A DNA stretch of 13,800 bases, from contig CALJTZ010000095.1 in assembly GCA_937975655.1 (NCBI GenBank), positions 1 to 13,800 of the forward strand, given 5' to 3'. The position numbers were made by a program, and so were the translations under genes. Positions within the stretch are counted from its first letter, which is position 1. Each line of letters begins with the position of its first letter. The DNA comes from an uncultured Synechococcus sp. (lineage in GTDB: Bacteria > Cyanobacteriota > Cyanobacteriia > PCC-6307 > Cyanobiaceae). Shown piece after piece: positions 1 to 7,092 of the stretch. A model generated the notes under the pieces. That model made no database searches, had not been told where the DNA came from, and worked only from the letters and a program-made list of their open reading frames with translations.

Positions 1-17
1 GTGTGCTCTTCCGATCT
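1..17 (+). other. Untrimmed Illumina TruSeq adapter end (artefact)
   Basis: The first 17 bases, GTGTGCTCTTCCGATCT, match the 3' end of the standard Illumina TruSeq read-2 adapter exactly. Genomic sequence begins at about base 18. The match shows that this edge is the physical end of an assembled contig, and that the adapter bases must not be read as part of the first gene. Confidence 0.93.
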
Positions 18-293
18 CTTATCAGCCGTGGCGCAGAGCGGGTTGCGCTCGCCGGCGGTCTCGCAACTGGCCGACAGCCCCAGCATCGCGTTGGTGAGCT
101 TGCCGATCAGGCAGGTTTCCGTGCCGGTACGCCCCAACACGGCTTGCGCTGCCACACGACTCTTGGCCACGGCCTCGGCATAGGGCAGGCTCTTCGCCCC
201 CCCCATGACACCGGCCCGGCCCAGTCCCGCCGTGAGCATCAAGCCAGCAGCGATGCCGATCACAGGGCAGAGGCGCATGGGGACGTGAGACAT
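18..293 (-). CDS. Partial exported protein of unknown function (3' end missing)
   Basis: An open frame runs leftward from ATG at 293 to the contig edge, giving 92 visible residues and no stop. I do not recognise the family. The start has a basic, hydrophobic signal-peptide-like segment (about residues 6-27, with MRLCPVIGIAAG followed by a small-residue stretch ending GRA), so the product is probably exported. The mature part contains three cysteines (61, 77, 87), which would suit a disulfide-bonded periplasmic protein. A second in-frame ATG at 278 would also leave a good signal peptide, and neither start has a clear Shine-Dalgarno. The gene diverges from pgm with a 133-base gap. Truncation is caused by the adapter-bearing contig end, not by mutation. 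The signal peptide and the frame, which is uninterrupted over its length, are the only support for calling it real. Confidence 0.6.
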
Positions 294-296
294 GGG

Positions 297-329
297 GATC
301 AAGCCGTTACGGCAACGGCAGCCTTGATC
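297..329 (-). promoter_or_regulatory. Stem-loop just upstream of the truncated exported gene
   Basis: Outer arms GATCAAG (297-303) and CTTGATC (323-329) pair over 7 bp. Inside them CCGTT (304-308) pairs with AACGG (314-318) around a 5-base loop, leaving a 4-base bulge at 319-322. In the minus transcript the structure ends three bases before the ATG at 293, where it would cover the ribosome-binding region. It could equally be a DNA-level operator in the pgm divergent spacer. The pairing is seen directly; any role is inferred. Confidence 0.4.
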
Positions 330-426
330 TGCAAGCTAGCCCGCATGGGCAGGGGTGTCAGTGCAGCGATGACAACCGGAACACCGCCAGAACAGGGCTA
401 ATTTGGTGGCCCCTCGGCCCTCCCCG

Positions 427-2067
427 ATGACCAGCAGCGTGCTGCACGTGGCACTTGATCAGCCCTTTGCCGATCAGAAGCCAGGCACCTCGGGGCTTCG
501 CAAGAGCAGCAAGCAATTCGAAATCCCCCACTACCTCGAAAGTTTCATTGAGGCGATTCTGCGGGTGGTGCCCGGCATCGCCGGTGGCACGCTGGTGGTG
601 GGTGGCGACGGCCGCTACGGCAACCGCCGGGCCATTGAGGTGATCAGCCGCATGGCCGCCGCCCACGGCGTGGCCCGCATCATCACCACCACTGGGGGCA
701 TCCTCTCCACCCCGGCGGCCTCCAACCTGATCCGTAACCATGGGGCCTGTGCCGGGATCATCCTGTCGGCCAGCCACAACCCCGGTGGCCCCGAAGGCGA
801 TTTCGGTGTCAAGGTGAATGGCGCCAATGGCGGCCCGGCTCCGGAATCGGTGACGGATGCCATCTATGCCTGCACCCAGAGCCTGGACGGCTATCGCATC
901 GTGGACGCGGCGGCCATCTGCCTCGACAGCCCAGGCACCACCAGCATCGGCGACCTACAAGTGGAGGTGATCGACGGCGTTGACGACTACATCGCGCTGA
1001 TGCAGAAGTTGTTCGACTTCGATCAGATCGGCGATCTCCTGCGCGACAACTACCCGATCGCCTTTGACGCGATGCATGCGGTGACAGGGCCATACGCCAC
1101 ACGCCTGCTGGAAGGTCTACTGGGCGCCCCGGCCGGCACCGTCCGCAACGGCACCCCCTTGGAAGACTTCGGCGGCGGCCATCCCGACCCCAACCTCACC
1201 TACGCCCACGAACTGGCGGAGCTGCTGCTGGGGGGAGATGCGTTCCGCTTCGGTGCCGCCTGCGACGGTGACGGCGACCGCAACATGATCCTGGGCCGGC
1301 ACTGCTTCGTGAACCCCAGCGACAGCCTGGCAGTGCTCACGGCCAACGCCACCCTGGCGCCCGCCTATGCCAAAGGCCTGGCCGGTGTGGCCCGGTCCAT
1401 GCCCACCAGTGCCGCCGTGGATGTGGTGGCCAAGGACCTGGGCATCCCCTGCTTCGAGACGCCCACCGGCTGGAAATTCTTCGGCAACCTGCTGGATGCC
1501 GGCCGGATCACCCTCTGTGGTGAGGAGAGCTTCGGCACCGGCTCCGATCACATCCGTGAGAAGGACGGCCTCTGGGCGGTGCTGTTCTGGCTGCAGATCC
1601 TGGCCCGCAAGCGCACCTCGGTGGCCGCGATCATGGCCGACCACTGGAGCCGTTTCGGCCGCCACTACTACTCGCGCCACGACTACGAGGCGGTCGCCAG
1701 CGAGGCCGCCCATGGCCTCTACGACCGGGTGAAGGGCATGCTGCCCAGCCTGGTGGGCGAGAGCTTCGCCGGCCGCACCATCGCCACCGCCGACGACTTC
1801 GCCTACACCGACCCGGTGGATGGCTCGCTCACCAGCGGCCAGGGCCTGCGCCTACTGCTCAACGACGGCAGCCGCGTGGTGCTGCGCCTCTCCGGCACCG
1901 GCACCCAGGGCGCCACCCTGCGGGTCTACCTGGAGAGCTACGTGCCCCCCAGCGGGAACCTGCAACAGGATCCTCAAGAAGCCCTGGCAGACCTGATCAC
2001 CGCCATCGATGCACTGGCGGAAATCAAATCCCGCACGGGGATGGACAAGCCCACCGTGATCACCTGA
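427..2067 (+). CDS. pgm: Phosphoglucomutase (alpha-D-phosphohexomutase family)
   Basis: Cytoplasmic enzyme that interconverts glucose-1-phosphate and glucose-6-phosphate, linking glycogen and sugar-nucleotide synthesis with central sugar metabolism. From the ATG at 427 it has 546 residues, the usual length for the glucose-specific type. All four family motifs are present: the phosphoserine loop SASHNPGG with Ser116, the metal-binding DGDGDR at 280-285, the sugar-binding GEESFG at 365-370, and the C-terminal phosphate-binding RLSGTGTQGATLR at 487-499. The N-terminal DQKPGTSGLRK is typical of this subfamily. In-frame TTG 403 and GTG 406 would add seven or eight residues (VAPRPSP...) that look non-coding, so ATG was preferred; no clear Shine-Dalgarno is seen. 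It stands alone, divergent from the exported gene on its left and convergent with the efflux operon on its right. Confidence 0.96.
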   Translation: MTSSVLHVALDQPFADQKPGTSGLRKSSKQFEIPHYLESFIEAILRVVPGIAGGTLVVGGDGRYGNRRAIEVISRMAAAHGVARIITTTGGILSTPAASNLIRNHGACAGIILSASHNPGGPEGDFGVKVNGANGGPAPESVTDAIYACTQSLDGYRIVDAAAICLDSPGTTSIGDLQVEVIDGVDDYIALMQKLFDFDQIGDLLRDNYPIAFDAMHAVTGPYATRLLEGLLGAPAGTVRNGTPLEDFGGGHPDPNLTYAHELAELLLGGDAFRFGAACDGDGDRNMILGRHCFVNPSDSLAVLTANATLAPAYAKGLAGVARSMPTSAAVDVVAKDLGIPCFETPTGWKFFGNLLDAGRITLCGEESFGTGSDHIREKDGLWAVLFWLQILARKRTSVAAIMADHWSRFGRHYYSRHDYEAVASEAAHGLYDRVKGMLPSLVGESFAGRTIATADDFAYTDPVDGSLTSGQGLRLLLNDGSRVVLRLSGTGTQGATLRVYLESYVPPSGNLQQDPQEALADLITAIDALAEIKSRTGMDKPTVIT

Positions 2068-2073
2068 TCACGG
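2054..2073. terminator. Possible bidirectional terminator hairpin over the pgm stop
   Basis: CCGTGATC (2054-2061) and GATCACGG (2066-2073) form a perfect 8-bp stem with a 4-base loop, and the pgm stop codon TGA (2065-2067) falls in it. It sits between two convergent genes, where a terminator serving both would be expected. There is no T-tract on either side, so it is not a classical intrinsic terminator; terminator-like hairpins lacking one are known in cyanobacteria. Confidence 0.35.
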
Positions 2074-2104
2074 CCCAAACATCACTCAGGCGGCCGAGGG
2101 GACT

Positions 2105-2548
2105 TCAATCCACTCGGCCCGCCCAAACCTTCGAGAAGGAAGCCAGATATTTCGGATGAACTGATCGCGACCAGTACACAGCCAAGGGGATCGCAATCAG
2201 CTCATTGATCAACATGGCATGAATATAAGAGGCCAGTTCAATGTCTCCCTTGGCGAGCAGCCACAGTTGAACAACAAAGATCTTGGCCACCGAGATCCAT
2301 AGGATCACCCGAAGCCAGTACAGAGCCCTGAGCGACTTCCTAGTAGTAACGAGAAAGACTGCAACGAGAACCGCGACCGAAATCGCGATTCCCATGAGAT
2401 GTGGGAGAACAAGCGCATCGATACCACGGTCAGGAAAAACCCGCAGCCCTGCCACAAAGAAGGCCAAGCAGAGAGCCTGATGGACGTAGACAATCCGGGT
2501 AAAGACCCCGAACCCCCGGGGCCTTGGCTGACGCTGATCTTCAGCCAT
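2105..2548 (-). CDS. Small four-helix membrane protein coupled to the RND pump
   Basis: I do not recognise a named family. The 147-residue product has a short basic cytoplasmic-looking start (about residues 2-16) and four hydrophobic segments near residues 19-38, 48-69, 76-98 and 108-127, followed by a basic tail (SVHPKYLASFSKVW). It is an inner-membrane protein with no visible catalytic motif. Its ATG at 2548 shares one base with the pump's stop codon (TGATG), a strong sign of translational coupling and of a role tied to the transporter, such as an accessory or modulatory subunit; that role is inference. A TTG directly before the ATG could add one residue. Sampled GC (about 48-52%) is low compared with the housekeeping flanks. 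It ends 37 bases from pgm, tail to tail. Confidence 0.8.
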   Translation of the reverse strand: MAEDQRQPRPRGFGVFTRIVYVHQALCLAFFVAGLRVFPDRGIDALVLPHLMGIAISVAVLVAVFLVTTRKSLRALYWLRVILWISVAKIFVVQLWLLAKGDIELASYIHAMLINELIAIPLAVYWSRSVHPKYLASFSKVWAGRVD

Positions 2549-5500
2549 CAATCCTGACCGGGCATCGAGGGAACAGCAGCGGCTGTGGAATCACCACCCC
2601 GGCCTCCACCCTCACCAAACCAGCGCTCCTCGAGGTATTTGATCGCCACGTAGAAGGGAGGAACCACTCCCAGTGAGAGCACCGTGGCGACCAGAAGGCC
2701 ACCGAAGATCACGGTGCCCAGCGACTGCTGACTGTTGGCACCAGCGGTGGTGGCCACCACCAGGGGCAGGAAGCCGGCCAGGGAGGCGATGGCCGTCATC
2801 AGGATCGGGCGCATCCTGGACTGGGCCGCCGCCATGGCGGCATCCGGCACGCTCATCCCCTCCTCAAGATGTTGCTCGGCCACCTCAACGATCAAGATGC
2901 CGTTCTTGGCCGCCAGGCCGATCAGGGTCACCAGACCCACCTGGGCATAGATGTTCAGATCAATCGAGCGGACAGACAGGAACACCAGCGCACCGAGCAT
3001 GGCCAGTGGCACCGTCATCAAGATCACCACGGGGGTGACATAGCTCTCGTACTGAGCTGAGAGCACGAGATAGACGATCAGGATCCCGAGAGCGAACACC
3101 AGAACGCTTGCACTGCCGGCTGACAACTGCAACGCAGCAATACCAGTGAAGGCGTAGCCGATGTTGTTGAAGTTGAGGCTATTGAAGATCTGCTGAATGG
3201 CGGTGAGTGCCTGACCGGAGCTCTTGCCAATCGCTTCAACGCCCTGCACCAGAATGGTGCGATAGAGGTTGTAATGGCTGATCACCGGGGGTGCACTGGT
3301 GAGGTCTGCCGAGGCAAACTCGGACACCTGAACCATCTTTCCGTCCCGGTTGCGGACGTAGTAGCTGAGAACATCCTCAAGGGTGCTCCGCTCATCAGGT
3401 TGCGACTGCACGTAGATGTTGCGCACCTGACCGCTCTCGTAGGTGAGGCCGGAGTAGTTGCCGCCTGCCAGCACGGCGATGGTCTGCATCGCTTGCTGGA
3501 AATCGACATTCAGCGTGCCAAGAATGGAGCGATCAATCTTCAGGCCGAAGGCCGGCGCGCTGGGCACAAACTGGGAGTAGAGCGCTGAGAATTCACCACT
3601 CTCCGTGCCGGTTGCAATCAGCTGCTGGGCCATGGCATTGAGCTCGGGGAAGGTGTAAGCGCCGTTACTGAGATCATTGAACTGGAAATAGAAACCACCT
3701 TGAGCAGAAAAACCGGGAATCGCCGGCGGCTGCGCAGCCCTCACGACACCGGAATCGAATTTGGAGAGCTTTTCATTGAGACGGTCCACGATCGCCGGAG
3801 CCTTGTTCTCGCTGCCGGAGCGCTCTTCGAGGGGCTTGAAGCCATAGAAGAACAAGCCCTGATCAGGGCTGTTGCCGTTGAAGCCAGCACCTGAAATCAC
3901 ACTTCCGGCAACGATGTCCTTCTCTTCACTCAGAACTTTCGCAATCTGAGCGCCAACCTGCTGGGTCTGGGAAAGGGAAGCACCGTTCTGAAGCTGGAAG
4001 ATGCCAAGACCATAACCCTGGTCCTCTTCAGGAATGAAGGCGGATGGAAGGGCATTAAAAGCAATCGCCGTTACCACAATGCCGCTGGCAAGACCCATCA
4101 GGATCAAGCGGCGACGCTGGATCAGCACCTTCAGGACATTGGCGTAGGCGTGCTCAAGGCGCTGGAACCAGTAATTGAACCCATCGAAGATGGTCGCCAG
4201 GCGACTGCCGGCAAAACCGAATAGCAGCACACCAAAGATGTACGCACCAAAGCCAAAGGACGCAGCACTGAAGCGTCCAAACGCAAGGCCGACGATGATG
4301 CCCGCCACAGTCCAGGTCCAGCCCTTGGGGCGAGGCGGCTTCTCCGATTTCAGAATCAGGCCCGCCATCATCGGGGAGAAGGTGAGGGCGTTGAAGGTGG
4401 AGATAGCGATCGCGAACGCAATCGTGAGGGCGAACTGGCGATAAATAATGCCAATGCCGCCCGGATAGAACGCCACTGGCACAAACACAGCCATCAACAC
4501 CAGGGATGTGGCGATCAGCGCTCCGATCAACTCACCCATACACGCGAGCGCAGCCTGACGGGGCTTCATGCCGCTCTCGAGGTTCTTGGCCACTGCCTCG
4601 ATCACCACAATCGCGTCGTCCACCACCAATCCCGTGGCCAACACAAGACCCAGCAGAGTGAGCTGGTTGATCGAGAACCCAAAGACCTTGATAAAGGCAA
4701 AAGTACCCAGCAAGGAGATCGGGATCGCCAAACTCGGCACCACCGTGGCCCGCCAGTCCTGCAGGAACAGAAACAGAATCACCAGCACCAAAACGATCGC
4801 CAAACCAAGCGCATCGGTGACACCGTCAACCGCCGATTCGATGAACTGACCGACGTTGTAGATCTCGTTGATCGTGATACCGGGCGGAACCTGGGCGCGG
4901 AACTGATCCATCAGCTGCACCACCGCCTCACTCACCTGCAAGGCGTTGCTCTCTGGTGTCTGATAGACGCCCACCGTGATAGCCGGATGGTTCGCAAGAT
5001 CCACACCAGCGGTGGAGTAGGTGTTGAAGCCGTAGGTAGCCTCACCGACATCCCTCAGGCGCAGAAGATTTCCTGCCGGTGATTTGCCCACGATCAGATC
5101 GTTGAGCTGATCCACCGACACCAAATTGCCGTTGTTCTCCACCAGGATCGGGTAGGTGAACATCTGATTCCCTCCCGCAGGTGGACCACCCACCAGACCA
5201 CCAATGGCCACCGCGTTCTGGCTTTTCACCGCCGTTACGACATCATCGGCCGTGAGTTGGTTGGCAGTGAGCTTGTTGGGGTCAACAAACAACCAGAAGG
5301 CTGGATTGCTGCCGCCAAACAAGGTGGCCTGAGCAACACCAGGGATACGCTCTAGCTGGTAGTAGAGCTGCTCGTAAATCAGGCCATTGATATAGGAGCG
5401 ATCAAACTGACCTTCGGTCGAACTCACCTGATAAGCCAGCAGAATCGATGGCGTGGTCTGCAACACAGACACACCAGTAGAACTCACCTGCTGCGGCAGT

Positions 5501-5856
5501 TGAGGCATGGCCAGTGAAACGCGGTTCTGCACGTTCACCTGGTCAATATTGATATCCGTTGACTCGTCAAAAAACACGTTCACCGTGCTAGCGCCGGTGT
5601 TCGTGGTCAACGATGAGATGTAGGCAGCACCCGGAACACCATTAATCTGCTGTTCCAGCACATTGGTAACAGCCTGCTCCGTCACCAATGAGTTAGCGCC
5701 ACCATAGGTGGCCGTCACCTGAATCTGGGGTGGCGCAATATTGGGGAGGTTTTCAATCGGAAGGGTGGGGATAGCAATCAGTCCCACCAGCACAATCAGG
5801 ATGCTGCAGACGGTGGTGAGAACCGGCCGCTTAATGAAATTATCGGAGAGCGACAT
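2548..5856 (-). CDS. RND efflux pump, inner-membrane subunit (AcrB/HAE1-like)
   Basis: Proton-driven inner-membrane antiporter that, with an adaptor and an outer-membrane channel, exports hydrophobic or amphiphilic compounds. The product has 1102 residues, longer than AcrB at about 1049. The proton-relay residues are intact: Asp413-Asp414 in the VVDDAI motif of helix 4, Lys984 in helix 10 (LAAKNG) and Arg1016 in the RMRPILMT segment. The usual order is seen: helix 1 near 12-30, a first periplasmic porter/docking block to about 340, helices 2-6 to about 500, a second periplasmic block from about 605 to 910, then helices 8-12. The excess length is mostly an insert at about 511-560 carrying two hydrophobic stretches. 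A good ribosome site precedes the ATG and overlaps the adaptor's stop. Drug, lipid or dye substrate cannot be read from sequence. No TolC-like gene is nearby. Confidence 0.95.
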   Translation of the reverse strand: MSLSDNFIKRPVLTTVCSILIVLVGLIAIPTLPIENLPNIAPPQIQVTATYGGANSLVTEQAVTNVLEQQINGVPGAAYISSLTTNTGASTVNVFFDESTDINIDQVNVQNRVSLAMPQLPQQVSSTGVSVLQTTPSILLAYQVSSTEGQFDRSYINGLIYEQLYYQLERIPGVAQATLFGGSNPAFWLFVDPNKLTANQLTADDVVTAVKSQNAVAIGGLVGGPPAGGNQMFTYPILVENNGNLVSVDQLNDLIVGKSPAGNLLRLRDVGEATYGFNTYSTAGVDLANHPAITVGVYQTPESNALQVSEAVVQLMDQFRAQVPPGITINEIYNVGQFIESAVDGVTDALGLAIVLVLVILFLFLQDWRATVVPSLAIPISLLGTFAFIKVFGFSINQLTLLGLVLATGLVVDDAIVVIEAVAKNLESGMKPRQAALACMGELIGALIATSLVLMAVFVPVAFYPGGIGIIYRQFALTIAFAIAISTFNALTFSPMMAGLILKSEKPPRPKGWTWTVAGIIVGLAFGRFSAASFGFGAYIFGVLLFGFAGSRLATIFDGFNYWFQRLEHAYANVLKVLIQRRRLILMGLASGIVVTAIAFNALPSAFIPEEDQGYGLGIFQLQNGASLSQTQQVGAQIAKVLSEEKDIVAGSVISGAGFNGNSPDQGLFFYGFKPLEERSGSENKAPAIVDRLNEKLSKFDSGVVRAAQPPAIPGFSAQGGFYFQFNDLSNGAYTFPELNAMAQQLIATGTESGEFSALYSQFVPSAPAFGLKIDRSILGTLNVDFQQAMQTIAVLAGGNYSGLTYESGQVRNIYVQSQPDERSTLEDVLSYYVRNRDGKMVQVSEFASADLTSAPPVISHYNLYRTILVQGVEAIGKSSGQALTAIQQIFNSLNFNNIGYAFTGIAALQLSAGSASVLVFALGILIVYLVLSAQYESYVTPVVILMTVPLAMLGALVFLSVRSIDLNIYAQVGLVTLIGLAAKNGILIVEVAEQHLEEGMSVPDAAMAAAQSRMRPILMTAIASLAGFLPLVVATTAGANSQQSLGTVIFGGLLVATVLSLGVVPPFYVAIKYLEERWFGEGGGRGGDSTAAAVPSMPGQD

Positions 5857-5862
5857 GACAGA

Positions 5863-5867
5863 TCCTC
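5863..5867 (-). promoter_or_regulatory. Shine-Dalgarno of the RND pump, overlapping the adaptor stop
   Basis: On the minus strand GAGGA lies six bases before the pump's ATG (5856) and includes two bases of the adaptor's TGA stop (5868-5866). This is the clearest ribosome site in the window and fixes the pump start. It also implies that ribosomes finishing the adaptor feed the pump gene. Confidence 0.75.
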
Positions 5868-7083
5868 AGAGGCTCGGGGAAGCGGCGGCCGAGACCTTCA
5901 CCGGCATCCCGGAGCGCAACAGAGCGGTGTTGCTCACCACCACGCGTGCACCCTTCTGGAGGCCTGAGATCAGCTCGTAGCGATTGTCCTGCAGCTGACC
6001 CAGCTTCACAGGGGTCTGCACCACAATGGAGGTGGTTGGCGGCAGGGCCAGGAGCATTGTTTTCTCCTTCTCCGGGATGACCGTAGACGCCTTGATTTTG
6101 GGGAGCACCTGGGAAAGCGGTAGCACCCTGTAAACGAAGGGCTGCTGGGCTTGCATCAGCACGGCGGTCACCGGCACCGAGAGGCCCATGGCACTCCCGG
6201 TGATGATCCGGTTCTTCACATACTGGCCCGTCTTGAGCGCGCCATTGAGATTGGGGAAGGCAGCCTTGACGAGAACGGTGTTCGGCGACGAAGTGCTGCC
6301 ACTCACCCCGAAGTAGGGCGAGATGAACACCACCTTTCCGGTTCCTTTCAGCGGCGGGTTGGTCTGCGTAGTCAGCTGCACGCTCTGCCCCATGGCAACA
6401 CGCAGCGCCTGGGTCGCCGGGACGTCCATCAGAGTCCAGAGATTGGAGTTATCGACGATCCCCGTAATCGCTTGGCCCTGACGCACATAATCCCCGATCT
6501 TCACGGTATCGAGATCACCGATCTCTCCGCTGATCGGTGCAGTCACATATTTGTATCCCAGCGTGGCCGCATTCGCCCTCACTTGATCGCGGCTCTGAAT
6601 CGCCTGGGTTACATATTCATCACGTTGCTTGGTGGAGACGGCACCCTGCTCGTTCAGAAAGATGTAGCGCTCCGCGTTGAAACGGTCCTTGAGTGCCTCA
6701 GCCTTACTGGCATCCAGCTGCGCGCTCTGCTGCACGTTATCGAGCACCAGAACGGGCTGACCCGCCTTCACCTGCTGGCCTTGGCTCACCAGGATCTTCA
6801 CCACCCGGCCATCGATTTCAGGACGAAGCGCCACATCAGTGGTAGAGCTGAGCTGACTGATCACCTCGATCGAGGGATTGAACTCCGCCTCTCCGATCGA
6901 CTCGACCTGAACGGACAGCGGTGCATGCCCCGGTGGCTTGCCACTGCAGGCCGTCAGCAGCAAGAGAGGCAGGGAGAGAGCTAGGAAGCCGCGCCGCACA
7001 TTGGACCAGTCATTGCGGTGCAAAGTAGCGGGTTCTGCTGCAAAGCTCCGGTTGTTCGCATCAGATGATGGGAATCTCCCCAT
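5866..7083 (-). CDS. RND periplasmic adaptor lipoprotein (membrane fusion protein)
   Basis: Bridges the RND pump to an outer-membrane channel (AcrA/MexA-type role). The N-terminus has a lipoprotein signal, RRGFLALSLPLLLLTAC, with lipobox LTAC, so the mature protein should be anchored by a lipidated cysteine. After it come a half-lipoyl motif (LRPEIDGRVVKILVSQGQQV), a helical hairpin (around NVQQSAQLDASKAEALKDRF), the second lipoyl half (YKYVTAPISGEIGDL) and a beta-barrel (VRQGQAITGIVDNSNLWTLM). The ATG at 7083 gives 405 residues but leaves an unusually long 28-residue leader before the basic region. TTG 7023 (385 residues) or GTG 6999 (377 residues, lipidated Cys at 18) would give textbook signals, and the true start may be one of these. 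The frame stays open to 7416, but that part is antisense to rarA and was discarded. It is first in the operon, with nine bases between its stop and the pump ATG. Confidence 0.92.
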   Translation of the reverse strand: MGRFPSSDANNRSFAAEPATLHRNDWSNVRRGFLALSLPLLLLTACSGKPPGHAPLSVQVESIGEAEFNPSIEVISQLSSTTDVALRPEIDGRVVKILVSQGQQVKAGQPVLVLDNVQQSAQLDASKAEALKDRFNAERYIFLNEQGAVSTKQRDEYVTQAIQSRDQVRANAATLGYKYVTAPISGEIGDLDTVKIGDYVRQGQAITGIVDNSNLWTLMDVPATQALRVAMGQSVQLTTQTNPPLKGTGKVVFISPYFGVSGSTSSPNTVLVKAAFPNLNGALKTGQYVKNRIITGSAMGLSVPVTAVLMQAQQPFVYRVLPLSQVLPKIKASTVIPEKEKTMLLALPPTTSIVVQTPVKLGQLQDNRYELISGLQKGARVVVSNTALLRSGMPVKVSAAASPSL

Positions 7084-7084
7084 C
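7067..7084. promoter_or_regulatory. Inverted repeat between divergent adaptor and rarA starts
   Basis: GATGGG (7067-7072) and CCCATC (7079-7084) are perfect 6-bp arms around a 6-base spacer. The repeat lies between the two divergent genes, ends nine bases before the rarA GTG, and covers the adaptor's most distal ATG. It could be an operator for the efflux operon; if so, the adaptor more likely starts at 7023 or 6999. No convincing -10/-35 pair was found beside it. Confidence 0.3.
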
Positions 7085-7092
7085 CAGCGCGC

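Noticed and set aside
1..401. Two plus-strand open frames at the left end (1-183 and 3-401)
   Set aside because: They begin in adapter sequence and are antisense to a minus-strand frame with a convincing signal peptide; their Arg/His/Gln-rich composition is typical of shadow frames in GC-rich DNA.
369..402. ATGACA and GCTAAT as -35/-10 boxes for pgm
   Set aside because: The spacing of 22 bases is too long for a normal promoter.
1117..1713. 198-residue minus-strand frame inside pgm
   Set aside because: Antisense shadow of a well-supported enzyme; Gly/Val/His-rich with no domain.
2071..2096. CGGCC/GGCCG inverted repeat between pgm and the membrane gene
   Set aside because: Only 5 bp of stem with a 16-base loop and no T-tract; the 8-bp hairpin at 2054-2073 is a better candidate.
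4406..4413. HIP1 octamer GCGATCGC
   Set aside because: Only one copy was noticed in the window, which is not a meaningful repeat signal here.
6151..6984. 277-residue plus-strand open frame opposite the adaptor
   Set aside because: His/Arg/Leu-rich shadow of the adaptor gene with no recognisable motif; the adaptor on the other strand is unambiguous.
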